NCBI GenBank assembly: GCA_964542965.1
Contig: CAZIVH010000005.1
Coordinates: 1 to 50,550, forward strand
DNA length: 50,550 nucleotides
From: CAJBLF01 sp964542965
GTDB lineage: Bacteria; Patescibacteriota; Gracilibacteria; Absconditabacterales; Absconditicoccaceae
Direction of reading: 5' to 3'
The notes below the pieces were generated by a model. The model worked only from the letters and a program-made list of their open reading frames with translations. It was not told the DNA's origin and did no database searches. Below, one piece after another: positions 1 to 9,699 of this stretch (within the stretch, counting starts at the first letter, position 1; every line of letters starts with the position of its first letter). The position numbers were made by a program, and so were the translations under genes.

Positions 1-581
1 GCTGGAGTTTCAGCTCCTGCAGCTCTCTGCATCATAAGCATAACATATCCTCTTACTTCGTTCATATTAGGATTGTCAATGTTGTTCATGATACCAGCAT
101 CCTTAAGAGCGTTCAAGTGATTTACATAGTATGGATCACCATCATTGTAAGTGTCACCATAAAGTACTCTAGAAAGAACTGTTCCAAATTGTGCTCTAGT
201 TACAACACCGTTTGGATTGAAAGCAGTGATACCAACACCCATGATTCCAAGCTGGCAAGCTTCCTTGATGTATCCTTGAAGCTCTTCAGATTGATTAGCG
301 ATGTCAGTGAATTCACATGCGATTGAAGTATCAGGAGTCATTCCCTTTACTTCCTTTGCATAATTAACCATCATCTTAGCCATATGAGATCTGATAAGAG
401 ATCCGTACATATTAGCAGTGTCAATAGTTCCTTGTGTAGTTATACCTATAGAGTAGGCATAATCATACGCACCTTGCAATTCGTCACTGTAGCTAGCAGC
501 TCCAAGAACTGTTGTAGGTACAGCTGTAGCGAGTAATGCTAGCGTAGCAATACTTGCAAACAATTTTTTAAAATTTTTCAT
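1..581 (-). CDS. S-layer homology (SLH) domain surface protein, 5' part
   Basis: The first 193 codons are visible; the gene runs off the left edge. It opens with a Sec signal peptide (MKNFKKLFASIATLALLATA, then a small-residue cleavage region near VLGAA). Two SLH-like units follow: around residues 40-110 (AYSIGITTQ, MYGSLIRSHMAKMMVNYA, FTDI) and 115-185 (ACQLGIMG, AFNPNGVVTRAQFGTVLSRVLYG, LKDAGIM). SLH domains anchor proteins to the wall or form an S-layer lattice. The NPNGVVTRAQF segment is the classic SLH core. All of its roughly 17 glycines use GGN codons and none uses UGA, unlike most genes here. It is preceded by a long structured region (620-945). Confidence 0.9.
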   Translation of the reverse strand, partial: MKNFKKLFASIATLALLATAVPTTVLGAASYSDELQGAYDYAYSIGITTQGTIDTANMYGSLIRSHMAKMMVNYAKEVKGMTPDTSIACEFTDIANQSEELQGYIKEACQLGIMGVGITAFNPNGVVTRAQFGTVLSRVLYGDTYNDGDPYYVNHLNALKDAGIMNNIDNPNMNEVRGYVMLMMQRAAGAETP

Positions 582-619
582 GTGTACAATTAAAATACAA
601 TATAAAAGTGTTTTGTTTT

Positions 620-757
620 GGCTCACAGCCAACCGCTTACCTCACAGATAAGCGTGCCCATCTCACAGACGGGCTTGTCCGCCATCTTGGCGGGCGATGT
701 GATGTTTGGTCCGGATCACATTCCAGACAAACGAGAAGGTTCCGTGTCTCCACACGG
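620..757 (-). promoter_or_regulatory. Array of stem-loops upstream of the S-layer gene, three with a shared CTGTGAG loop
   Basis: Consecutive perfect or near-perfect inverted repeats lie at 620-630, 634-654, 656-674, 679-693, 697-721 and 742-757. On the minus strand (sense for the SLH gene) the three nearest the gene all carry CTGTGAG in or next to the loop, on different stems: GCCC/GGGC, CGCTTA/TAAGCG and GG/CC. Different stems around one loop word suggest selection on RNA structure. The stretch is more GC-rich than its surroundings and would be a long 5' leader of the SLH mRNA or a separate RNA. No known RNA family was recognised. Confidence 0.6.
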
Positions 758-1270
758 TAACTTTCCTTAGACAATAACAATCTGAACGACAAATACAAGA
801 CAATTTTGGACAGTCTACTGCTAACAGTTAAATCTAATCCAAAACCGCTTTTTACGAAGTACTTTCCAGAAAACGCCAAATCGTCCACGAGGAATAGCTT
901 CCCTATGAAAGATTCGAGTTCCTTTCAAAGACTTCCTTGTCTTTCTCGATCATTAAAGACCACATCCTTCTGATGACGTATACGACAAACTGTCTATTTT
1001 GTGACAACTTTTCGTTAGCACCCTTTACACAAAAAAACGAGAAAACCTAGTTTAAGTCTTTATACTTACTACTTTATACTCAAGCCTAATTTATATACCG
1101 TTTTTTATAAAAATATATATAGTATGTCTACTCAAGAAGATGGAAATATTGAAACATTGAAAGATGGAAATATTGAAAGATTGAAACATTGAAAGATTGA
1201 AATATCAATTTTCCCCTTCTCCATCTTTCCATCCTCCATCTTTCCATCCTCCATTTTCCCCTTCTCCATC
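758..1270. other. Non-coding stretch: more hairpins, then short purine-rich word repeats
   Basis: Hairpins continue at 804-844 (outer TTTTGGA/TCCAAAA, inner ACTG-CTAA-CAGT), 891-902, 907-926 and 927-944 (AAAGAC/GTCTTT). From 1139 to 1200 the words GATGGAAATATTGAAA and GAAAGATTGAAA recur, and 1206-1270 carries the complementary pyrimidine words (CCATCTTTCCATCCT repeated). No open frame in either strand looks like protein under code 25. Confidence 0.5.
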
Positions 1271-1633
1271 TTATTGTAAACGTAATTTAGTTGTTTTGAC
1301 TATTTTTGTAATTACTCAAAGCATTTCTTTAGTTTTCTCTAAAATCTCATTATATTTCTTATATTCTTGCACATATCATCCAAATTCTAGAAGATCAAGC
1401 CAATATTGCGATTCCCTCGCTTCTTTAAGCGCTATACTCATCTTATGTAAAAAATCCCTTTTACTTTCTCATTCTTGAGCTTCCATGATATTAGCTCATA
1501 CACTTGTTCATGATCTAAGAAACTGTTTGGATAAAACATATTCTTTGCAATATTCGGTAACATATTGATAAAAAGCAACCACCATTAAACCATACATCTT
1601 AGATTCTTTATAAATATCATATTTTTTCTCCAT
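1271..1633 (-). CDS. Four-helix bundle protein (S23 / 23S-rRNA-IVP family)
   Basis: 120 aa with five in-frame UGA codons read as Gly. The central segment FLRSGTSVGANIMEAQEG, followed by SKRDFLHKMSIALKEARESQYWLDLL, is the family hallmark (R-x-S-x-S-V/I-x-A-N-I-x-E). Two of the UGA codons fall exactly on its glycines. The family forms small four-helix bundles first found in intervening sequences of 23S rRNA genes; relatives act as Avd accessory proteins of retroelements, but most are of unknown function. This is one of three paralogues within 4.5 kb. The ATG at 1633 is the only start that keeps the N-terminal helix. Confidence 0.85.
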
Positions 1634-1758
1634 TTTAACTAACTTATAAATTAAATCCCTCCATTTTTCAATTTTTCAATTCTCCATCTTTCCATTTTTT
1701 CTCTTAGTTTTTAACAATTTTTTATCAAAAATGATAGAAAAATGTCAGAAAACCCTGT

Positions 1759-3266
1759 CTAGACCTGTCAACTTGATAACTTACGGTTATCAATATTTTT
1801 ATCACAAAAATATGTTTTTTCTGGCTTTTCACCTTTATTTTCCCTGTTTTTTTTCATCCGTAATATGAACGCTGTCAGAAATCAGAGCAAAAATATGTAT
1901 TTTACCCACAATCCAGAGACCGATAAAAATATACCATTATTCGCTAATATTTCCGAAACCTTATAGATATATTCAATTATCCATTGTTCTATAGATAAAA
2001 TCCACGGTCGATGCAGGAAAGAATATAGCCATACGCTTACGAATCCGTAGATCATAACAAACGGCACGATCGGCAATACGAAGAGATTCCCGACAATTCA
2101 CATCAGATTTATCTTTCCCATGAAGAAAATGATGATCGGGAATATGCCTATGCTCGCTCAAATACTGGGGGAAACATAATTTTTGTATACATATAACAAA
2201 CATTTAGATATCCACATCTTTCCATTCTTCCATCTTGTCATTCCGGCATTAAGTATTGCAGCCGGAACATCTTTCAATATTTCCTTTTTTCCATTCTTCA
2301 ATGTTTCAAAGTAGACAAGTCAGATAATGGCCGCATAGGACAATAAAAAGCCTGTATCATACGCCAAAAAATACGGATTAATTATCAACATAATCAACAC
2401 GCTGATAGACAACAATCTCCATATATTGATTTCTCTTCATCGGAATAACGCCACCATACTCAATCCTCCCATCAACACTGCACGGAAGACGCTGGAATCC
2501 AATCCACAGACAAGGCTATATCCGGTAATCGTGATCAAAATAATCGCTATCCTCACGTAAAATGGCAGAAAAAAGAGTATGAATTGTAAAAAAACGACAA
2601 TCATCAAAATATTTCATCAACTGACCGCTATTAGATGCACCAATCATGAATCAACGAATTGCTGATATTCTACTTCCGGAATTTGCGATCTGTCACCGAT
2701 CAGCATGCCAAGTACCAGCCCGGACACCTTATTCTCTCCATAAGCTGCGATTATCTTTTCTTGAATAGACTTTTTCATAGACTGGATGATTCACGCTTCA
2801 TTTTTCATTGGTCATTCGCTTGTCCTTTGCGTAGTCAAAGGGTAATTCGTAATTGAATTTTTCTCATAGATCGTGCCCTGCCGTCATTTCATTTTGAGCC
2901 ATTTTCCGTAGTCGAAGCCTCAGGAAAAAATCGGCACGGCGAATGTTCAGGAAGAGATTGTCCGGTATGAATGCCAGGAAGGAATTTCATTTTTTTGTAC
3001 ATTTCCCACAAGCCGGAGGGTGTCGCCAATAGTGTATTTTTTCTCTGAACGAAGCAGAAATTCGGAATTACCATCAGAAAAAATATATTTTCCCTGACCT
3101 GAGATATCGNNNNNNNNNNNNNNNNNNNNNNNNNNNNNNNNNNNNNNNNNNNNNNNNNNNNNNNNNNNNNNNNNNNNNNNNNNNNNNNNNNNNNNNNNNN
3201 NNNNNNNNNGATATTCTCGAAGACCGTGAAAATTAATGTGAATATTAAAAAATATATAAGGAACAT
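1759..3266 (-). CDS. comEC: ComEC/Rec2-type DNA uptake channel, split by an assembly gap
   Basis: An inner-membrane channel for transforming DNA. The N-terminus (MFLIYFLIFTLIFTVF) is hydrophobic. An N gap (3110-3209) follows, then an OB-fold piece (GKYIFSDGNSEFLLR, TIGDTLRLVGNV) and the FDYGKWLKMKGRQGTIY motif. The competence domain has the diagnostic VSGLVLGMLIGDRSQIP, DSGLVHLIAVSGGNI, GLDSSVFRAVLMGG and DTGFLLSYAAIIGLV segments. Several conserved glycines are UGA. Frames on the two sides of the gap differ, so the true gap length is not 100. No C-terminal metallo-beta-lactamase domain follows. A palindromic intergenic-type repeat (2241-2267) lies inside the frame. Confidence 0.9.
3110..3209. 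other. Assembly gap (100 N) inside comEC
   Basis: A run of exactly 100 N, the usual scaffolding placeholder, so the true distance is unknown. It interrupts comEC between the N-terminal membrane segment and the OB-fold part. Confidence 0.99.
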
Positions 3267-3288
3267 AACAACGATAATGCTATAAAAC

Positions 3289-3381
3289 TGTCCTCCTTTG
3301 TAAAGGAGGGGTGGTGCGAAGCACAGGAGGATTTAAACCCCTCTGTCCTCCGGACTTCTCCCCTTACAAAGGGAGACAGAA
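3289..3381. repeat. Inverted-repeat element (CTGTCTCC/TTTGTAAAG type)
   Basis: The left arm contains CTGTCCTCCTTTGTAAAGG; the right arm contains CCCTTACAAAGGGAGACAG in inverse orientation. The space between holds GAAGCACAGGAGG and GTCCTCCGGACTTC. It separates comEC from the DUF559 gene and supplies the last codons of that gene. It resembles the short mobile palindromic elements scattered through CPR assemblies, but this is inference from a single copy. Confidence 0.5.
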
Positions 3382-3743
3382 AAAGATCTTTCTTGTATTT
3401 TCATCTGTAAATCTGTAATCACAGCATCCAACAGATAATCTATCTGATTGTTGGTATACCTAACTATTTTTATTCACAATTTCTCTAAATATTGTGTCCT
3501 TATTGTATCTTCTTTATATTTGTATTCATGACTACGATCATCTATTTCTATACCCAATCTTAGCTCGTGACAATAAAAATCTAGGATATAATTACCGATA
3601 GGCTTTTGTCTTAAGAACCTATATCATGTTCATTTTTTTCTTAACACTAGATTCCATATTTTACCTTCCTCTTCCGTCATTGTATACTGGTTTCTGTTTT
3701 TTCTTGCTAAATTTTTATTGTATGGATGATAATAAAATATCAT
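3333..3743 (-). CDS. DUF559 domain protein (endonuclease-like)
   Basis: 136 aa. The whole DUF559 signature is present: NLARKNRNQYTMTEEEGKIW, GYRFLRQKPIGNYILDFYC, LRLGIEIDDRSHEYK, DTIRTQYLEKLGIKIVRYTN. The family has the restriction-endonuclease-like/Vsr fold, with the acidic residues of LDFYC and IEID expected at the metal site. In-frame UGA codons supply Gly in KKGTGYRF and EKLGIKI, both typical family glycines. The last codons run into the inverted-repeat element, so the C-terminus was probably extended by it. The substrate is unknown. Confidence 0.88.
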
Positions 3744-3815
3744 GAAAATATATGAAACATTTAAATTCATAGCAATTTATTAACGCCGGAATGAGGTCTG
3801 AAATAGCGGAAAAAG

Positions 3816-4781
3816 TTATTTCTTGATGATGAGCTTATTTATCTTGTCTGCGTACGGTATCGCCACAATATGCTTTCCATGCAGTTTCAAAGGCAAGAGA
3901 AAATGAAGTCTCGCTCAGACACCGCCGTCAGCATGAGAGAAAAGAGAAAGTGTCTCCTGGAGAGTATGTTTCGTCCGATCGTAGATCTCAAGACCAGGAA
4001 CATATTTTTTTATGGTGTGAAAACAGAGTTTGTCGTCATTCATATCACAAGGGAAAAACAGCTTTTTATGATCAGGATAGTTCTGGCAAAATTGGACAAT
4101 CTTATCGACATTATATCTGTCTACGGATTGTTTATTGATGTTGATCAGAATATAGGGACCTGTACTTTGGGACATGGTTCACGGTCCTTGTCCCTTATTC
4201 CTTTTTCCTTGTTCCTGAAGTATAATCTCCTGTGCGAAATCTTCGTACAACACCGTTTCCTGGTTGAATTTTTTGGCGATCAATAAAGAATCCTTATCTC
4301 TAACCACGATCTTTTCCGCCTTGGGAAGCAGTTGCCTATAGAGGATTTCTGTCCGTCATTTCTTAGATTTTCCTATACCGCCGAGCAAAACGAATTGTCC
4401 TTTTCTCACGCTATAGTTGAACAAGATAGGAAGATTCCGTCCATCATGCGGAAATGGCCTTTCATCAGAAAGCACCTCTCCCCCGCCGAAGAACTTGAAC
4501 ATCTTCTTGTATTTACTCAATCCGAGGAAATTGACGAGATGGGTGATGAATTTATATTTATGCTGTTTGGCGTTTACGAATGTAATGGCATTCAATTGTT
4601 TCTCGGTCAGCAATCCTTGGTAATTCTCCCATATCCGATCTTCCATTCGAGATTTGTTTCCAACCTCCACGAAGAGCTTGGTGAGAGGATATTTTGTGAA
4701 CAATCGTCTGGCTACTCCAAAAAATAAGAGCTCATCTCCAAAATTCCTATATCCGTAATATCCTCTCAAATACCCTTCCAT
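3816..4781 (-). CDS. Polysaccharide pyruvyl transferase family protein (CsaB-like)
   Basis: 321 aa with three in-frame UGA codons. The N-terminus GYYGYRNFGDELLFFGVARRL, the middle FKFFGGGEVLSDERPFP and the C-terminal GARLHFLLPLKLHGKHIVAIPYADKINKL match the pyruvyl transferase family (GxxNxGDE, GGGxxL and RLH...AIPY motifs). CsaB members pyruvylate the wall polysaccharide that SLH domains bind, which fits the SLH protein at the left end of the window; that link is inference. Standard-code reading would give three pieces. Confidence 0.85.
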
Positions 4782-4799
4782 ACTTAAATGCTTCGCAAA

Positions 4800-4920
4800 T
4801 TAACAATTAAAAATTGAGAATGAATAATGTATGACTTGTATGATATCGACTACAGTATTCTACAATAGTCCATTGAAGCAAATTCCAACATTATTCACTT
4901 TTCACTATTCATTATTCATT
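4800..4920. repeat. MITE-like intergenic repeat, copy 1
   Basis: Contains CTACAATAGTCCATTGAAGC and the terminal words ATTATTCACTTTTCACTATTC, in the arrangement seen at about 9572-9699, 26177-26335 and 28430-28560. This copy is degenerate. It overlaps the stop of the following four-helix-bundle gene. Confidence 0.45.
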
Positions 4921-5295
4921 AGTTTGTTCTGCTTTTTTCTTCTCCGCAGCGTTGATGCTCTTCACGAATGCCATGAGCATCTTGGTAACATGCCACGTGG
5001 TGTCGTAGAAGTCCTTGAACTCGTCCTGTGTGATGCAGCCTAGCTCCAGTAATAAATACAGCATAGATCTCATCTGGCTGGTAGCGAACTTCGCTTCAAG
5101 GAATGCAACTTTGATATCTTTATTGTTCCTTTTTTCAAACCCTTCTGCGATATGATTCATGATGCCGATACTCGTTTTGGTCATCATATCCTTGAGCCCG
5201 TATTCTTTGCAGCTCTTGCAGGAGTCATATAATTTTAAAGTAAGTTCTTTGGCCTTTTGCCGAGCGATAAGATCTTCGAATTTTTCTATTTTCAT
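4912..5295 (-). CDS. Four-helix bundle protein (S23 family)
   Basis: 127 aa, no in-frame UGA. KFEDLIARQKAKELTLKLYD at the start and SIGIMNHIAEGFEKRNNKD followed by FLEAKFATSQMRSMLYLLLELG match the four-helix bundle family (xSIxxNIAEGxxR...FLxxAxGSxxExxxxL). The acidic-lysine tail (AAEKKKAEQTNE) is low complexity. It shares only the motif with the neighbours at 1271 and 5346, so these look like old paralogues. Function unknown. Confidence 0.85.
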   Translation of the reverse strand: MKIEKFEDLIARQKAKELTLKLYDSCKSCKEYGLKDMMTKTSIGIMNHIAEGFEKRNNKDIKVAFLEAKFATSQMRSMLYLLLELGCITQDEFKDFYDTTWHVTKMLMAFVKSINAAEKKKAEQTNE

Positions 5296-5345
5296 GATAA
5301 TAAATACATAATAAAATAAAAGACTTTTAGATTGACTTAGATAGA

Positions 5346-5735
5346 TTAGATTGATTTAGATGGATTAGACGGATTTTTCACTTTGTAATGTATCAGCGAC
5401 GAAAGCATCTTTAATATGTCATATATCTGACGATTGATATTATCAAAAACATCTTTCCCGATAAATCAAAGCCTATATGAAATCATTATGTGAGACTGCA
5501 TTTCTGCTGCTGATCATTTGGCCATATAGAGAAATCTCACATTCTCCCTGACAGACATTCTTTGGTCTCATTCAGCAATATTCGAAGCTATTGATATTGA
5601 AGCTCTTCTCATCTGTGATATTAATCCATACATCTCTTTATTGGGAAATGTTCATGTAATCTTATATACACATTCGACCAAATCAGAGCTTTTATTCCAG
5701 ACCTGTAATTTCTGGAAATTAGTTTCTGCCATCAT
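5346..5735 (-). CDS. Four-helix bundle protein (S23 family)
   Basis: 129 aa with four UGA-Gly codons. FQKLQVWNKSSDLVECVYKI, then RRASISIASNIAEGDQRMS and FLYMAKGSAAEMQSHIMISYRLGFI, is a textbook member. UGA encodes the Gly of NIAEG and of AKGSAAE, which are near-invariant. Two adjacent ATG codons could start it (5735 or 5732). The tail repeats NPSNPSKSI. Confidence 0.85.
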
Positions 5736-5785
5736 ACAAATCATAAGGTAAAAGGCCTATTCTATCGATTCCATCTATCCCATCT

Positions 5786-8281
5786 TTATTCTTGTAAAAG
5801 GGATTTTGTTCCCTCGAATACGGCTATGATGATGAGCGGAGTCTTCTCCATAATCGCGAATTGTTTCTTGATATCGGTTACGGGCACTCTCTGTCCATAT
5901 ATGTCCACTCGGGCGTATCATTTGCCGATCAATTTCTTACTCTTCGCAAGTAGATCGAAATAGCGTTTGATATCGGTATCATAGTACAACGGTTTCCGAT
6001 CTTGCATGAGGTAGCTCTTAATCAAGCTAGAGAATCATTTGTACAATTTCTGTTCTTGGGTGGTTTTGATTGCGGCTTTTCCTGCCGGTATTTTCTTGCA
6101 GAGATACGACTGTCCATCATATCGGATACAGAGAGTGTTATCGATTTTCTTGAGCTGCAGTTTGGTGAAAATATCCAGATTTTCCTGGGAAAGCGTTTCC
6201 ATCCCTGAATACGATCAGAAGATTTTCTCTCCTTCTTTGGGAGTCCTATAACAGAATTTCGTGAGTTCGTTTTCCTGGTAGAAAAGTGAAATACATGCAG
6301 CTTTATTGACTAATCATAAATTTCAAGAAATGATATTTTCCTGACCTCCGAGGACGATTCCGCTCAGATTTTTCTTGGTCTTTTCTCTACGAAGCGTGAA
6401 TCCCTGACTCAGGTCTATGCCCGTCGACGCAGCATATCCCGTAATTAAGAGTCAGAATTCTTCATTGATATCTTTGCCTTGAGGATTCGGCAGAACATAG
6501 GTAATGGTAAATAAGGTTCATGAAAAATCATAGGCGATTCAGGTAATCATCTGGCCGGTGATTTCCGTACCTGTCTCCACATCTGCCACAGGAGTGTTTG
6601 GGTTGTAGGTATAGGTGGCAAAGATATGATCGCCGTACGTCAATTGAACAATCACCTCCTGTCCGTCTTCGGTGCTGTTGGGAAATCCAAATGTTTTTGT
6701 AAACGTCGTCGGGACATTCATGGGTAACATCCACGGGAGCGTTTTGTTGGTTCCATTTACTTTGAGTCTAAATATTTTGTTCAAATCCAAAGGAGCAAGA
6801 TCTCCTGAAAGCGATGTAGCCAATAAGGTGATCTTTTCATTATTAGTATCCGATCCTTCTGGGTCATATTCTACGTTCGTAATACGGATGATGTAATTAC
6901 GAACATCAAAACCACTCGTACTCTCTTGTGTTTCTCACGAAAATTGACCAGTTGAAGAGGTATTTGGACAGACTACGCCAGTGTCTTGATTGCCCGTACT
7001 CATAGAGATATATTGAATTTTTGTGCCGGTCCGACCTGAAATATATTTCAAAAACTTTCTTTCGAATCCTGGCGAAAAGTCGTCCACGGAGTCCAAAACA
7101 TGGGCACATTGTACAGTCGTAGTATCGAAATATATGGAACTACCTAGTATTTCTCCGGAATGATAGACAATGTCCATAACTCGTCTACTTTGTCTATAAC
7201 CAATGGTTATCACTAACCGATTTCAGGTACTAACCAAGGAAAAATCACCATTTCGTACACTTGGCAGCTTTTCGCTCTCCTGCCGGAAGCCGGTAGAGGA
7301 AATCAATAAAAACGAATGTTTTTCCAAGATACTACCGGAGCTTCCCCGAGAAAACCCTATACCCGTACCCAGGAGGCTTCCTGATATGGACAGGCTATCC
7401 AAGGTGATGTTGTCATGGATCGCCAACTCGATATAGGGCGGATATGTTCCATCGCCCCGGAATATTTCGCTGACTTTTATCAGGTCTCTTTGGTCCACAG
7501 AAACGCAAGGAATCGGTAGCTGAAACGAATCTCAGAATTGCGTAGGCGGATAGGATACGTTTATGGAAGCATTTCCTATAGCGGTATATACTCATGGATT
7601 GATAATATATCCACTGAGAGCGTTCACTACCCTACTAATTTCCACCCGGGTGGAAATTCCGCCTATCTTTTCGAACGAGGTCTTCTTATCATTGTAAAAA
7701 TTAACCCGATAGGTATCCACCAGAAACTCATCTGCCTTCTGTCCGGAAATGATCAAAGAGATATTGATTGGCACTGTATCAATCAGATTCAACGACAGTC
7801 CCGTCTTCCCGACAAACCGATTTCCTGAAATCTGGGAAAGCGTGTCCCCAAAAATTTTTGCCTGTCCGGGAAGGAAAGAAACATTGGTCAGGGAGAGCGG
7901 GGTGCTTTTGACACCCTCCAGGGTAAGGGTTCCTGAAAACGGAGCATCACCGATGTTCGTGATTTCGATCCATTCGTCCGTTCCATCATAATACACCTCG
8001 GAGAGGAGCAAATGAAATTGGGGTACAGGTTCCAAGTTTCAGGTTACAAATTCCTGATCTCCCGTGAACGTTCAGGATCCAAAACTAGGATCGAAATCAC
8101 CTGATAACAATGGGTTGTCAGTTCATGAAATATCCAGTCATGGACTAGTAAATAGTCCTATGTCCACTTCTGTCATGTCTTGTCCGGTATCCATCAGGAT
8201 ATCTCCTGTTTCTTGGGCCAAGGAGGTTCAGATGATGACCATCGAAACCACTGCCAAGAACAAAATGAGTCGTTTGTACAT
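5786..8281 (-). CDS. Secreted lamin-tail-domain (LTD) protein
   Basis: 831 aa with about 17 in-frame UGA codons. A signal peptide (MYKRLILFLAVVSMVIIGTSLA, cut before QETGD) leads to three LTD-like beta-sandwich units: near residues 91-200 (FHLLLSEVYYDGTDEWIEITNIG, LPGQAKIFGD), 262-345 (LIKVSEIFRGDGTYPPYIELAI, SGSLLGTG) and 460-560 (YIIRITNVEYDPEGSDTNNEKITLLA, LKVNGTNKTLPW). A lysine-rich C-terminal region (620-831) of unknown fold follows. LTDs occur in bacterial surface proteins and secreted nucleases; no catalytic motif is seen, so a surface role is likely. A 22-bp palindrome with CCCGGG at its centre lies inside the frame (7637-7658). Confidence 0.8.
7637..7658. repeat. CACCCGGGTG palindrome, copy inside the LTD gene
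   Basis: A perfect 22-bp palindrome centred on CCACCCGGGTGG within coding sequence (ISTRVEIS). The same core is found in three intergenic places in this window. Confidence 0.8.
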
Positions 8282-8371
8282 AGCGTACGTTTACAAATAA
8301 AGCTATTCTGCGCAGAACAGCCGAGAGTGTAGAAAAGTGAAACTAGAAAAAAACTGACAAAGGTAAGACAA

Positions 8372-8436
8372 AAAGTTTCCACCCGGGTGGAAACTTTAGT
8401 ATATTTGGTGATGAAGCCATTTTTCTTACCCGGGTA
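8372..8436. promoter_or_regulatory. Paired ACCCGGGT palindromes between murG and the LTD gene
   Basis: 8372-8397 is a perfect 26-bp palindrome around TTTCCACCCGGGTGGAAA. 8427-8436 is the shorter TACCCGGGTA, next to the murG stop codon at 8438. The sites lie upstream of the LTD gene (start 8281). They could be an operator for that gene or hairpins ending murG transcription. Confidence 0.5.
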
Positions 8437-8437
8437 G

Positions 8438-9559
8438 CTAAGACAAGAGTGACTCCCAGATTATTTTCTTCGCGTGAGATATGATACTTTTTTTGTCTTT
8501 TTGCTGACGTATCTTTTTGAAATGCTTGAAATATTTGATGGCGTTTGCGAGTTGTTGCTCGAAATCATTGTCCCTTTGATTGATCCGTACATCATTGTGA
8601 AATTTAGCATATCGCTTGGCATTGTCATACTGGTCATGCGTTCGTGGAATAGGCACGATAATTTGTTTCATATCGTAGAGCTTCTGTTCAGCCAATGAGG
8701 TAGTGCCTCCGCGAGTGATGGCTATATCGCAGATATTATACAATTCACCCATCTCTTTTTGGCTCAAAAAACTGTAGGTATGAACGTGATGGAATTTCTT
8801 GAATACTGCCGACATCTCTTCATTGGCCAATCCGAGCACGATAAAAAACTCGTAATTTTCCTGGAGCTCCGGAGTGAATTCGATGATATGATGAAGGCTT
8901 TGATAGAGTCTTTTGGAGCCTTGAGAACCTCCTGCCACTAGCACCAATGTCTTGGAAGTGAATTCGGGATATCCTTCTATGATGATATCATCAGATAAGA
9001 TTTGACCTACTGTTTCTGATTTTGGCAAAGCTCCGTCGAACCCGGTGAATGTCTTGGTTGCGAAACGGTTTGCTATTCTATTGACCAATCCTGAACGCGT
9101 ATCTGATTCATGGACAACGACCTTTCTACGAAGGAGCGCTGCTGCCAATACTACAGGAAGAGCAACATACCCTCACTTACAGAATACGACATCAATGTGA
9201 TGAAAGAGGAGTCGATAGATCGATTGAATGATTCCCCACAAGAAGAAAAAAAAGTCAGGAATATTTTTTAATCTAGATTTTCGATAGGTTTCCCTGCGGT
9301 ACTTTCATGAAGAAATAGAAATAAACTGAAGCTTACCTGAGTTGTCGCGTTCCTGGAGATCACTACACACTTTCGATTCCAAACTCTTTTTTGACCCGAA
9401 CCGATAGAGCTTTTCAATTTGTTCATCATAAGATGGATGTACTTTGAGAAATTCTAAAAGACTTCTGATCGGAAATACATGACCACCCGTTCCTCCACCA
9501 GCCATAGCTATTCTGAGTTTTTTAGCTGTTTGTGTCATTTTTATATATGTATTTACCAA
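8438..9559 (-). CDS. murG: MurG, UDP-GlcNAc:lipid I N-acetylglucosaminyltransferase
   Basis: 373 aa with two UGA-Gly codons. It makes lipid II from lipid I on the inner face of the membrane. LRIAMAGGGTGGHVFPIRSL is the N-terminal GGTGGH loop. FCKGGYVALPVVLAA (first Gly is UGA, about residue 129) and VVVHESDTRSGLVNR are the acceptor-side motifs. LVLVAGGSQGSKRL, ITRGGTTSLAE and PIPRTHDQYDNA form the C-terminal UDP-GlcNAc domain (normally QYxNA; here HDQYDNA). A start seven codons in (MTQTAKKL, 9538) is also possible. Confidence 0.95.
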
Positions 9560-9571
9560 ATAAACATTAGT

Positions 9572-9699
9572 GAAAAGTGAATAGTTAATAGCGAATAGTT
9601 ATTGTATTTGTTGTTTTTATGGACTATTGTAATTTATGATAGTTGGTAAGTAAATAATTCATTCATTTTTCACTTTTAATTTTTCACTTTTAGTTAAAT
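9572..9699. repeat. MITE-like intergenic repeat, copy 2
   Basis: Starts with GTGAAAAGTGAATAGTTAAT, has the central GGACTATTGTAATTTATGAT core, and ends with TTTTTCACTTTTAATTTTTCAC. Ends are inverted, about 125 bp. It fills the space between murG and the HigA-like gene. Confidence 0.65.

Noticed and set aside
637..888. 83-aa minus-strand frame over the hairpin array
   Set aside because: Composition is unlike protein and it follows the inverted repeats; better seen as structured RNA or leader.
620..1020. tmRNA, RNase P RNA or SRP RNA
   Set aside because: Conserved landmarks of these RNAs (tag reading frame, P4 helix, SRP tetraloop motif) were not found.
1139..1270. Repeats that could be a CRISPR array
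   Set aside because: Units are short, irregular words without constant spacers; no cas genes.
1271..5735. Diversity-generating retroelement, because of Avd-like four-helix-bundle proteins
   Set aside because: No reverse transcriptase and no template/variable repeat pair is visible.
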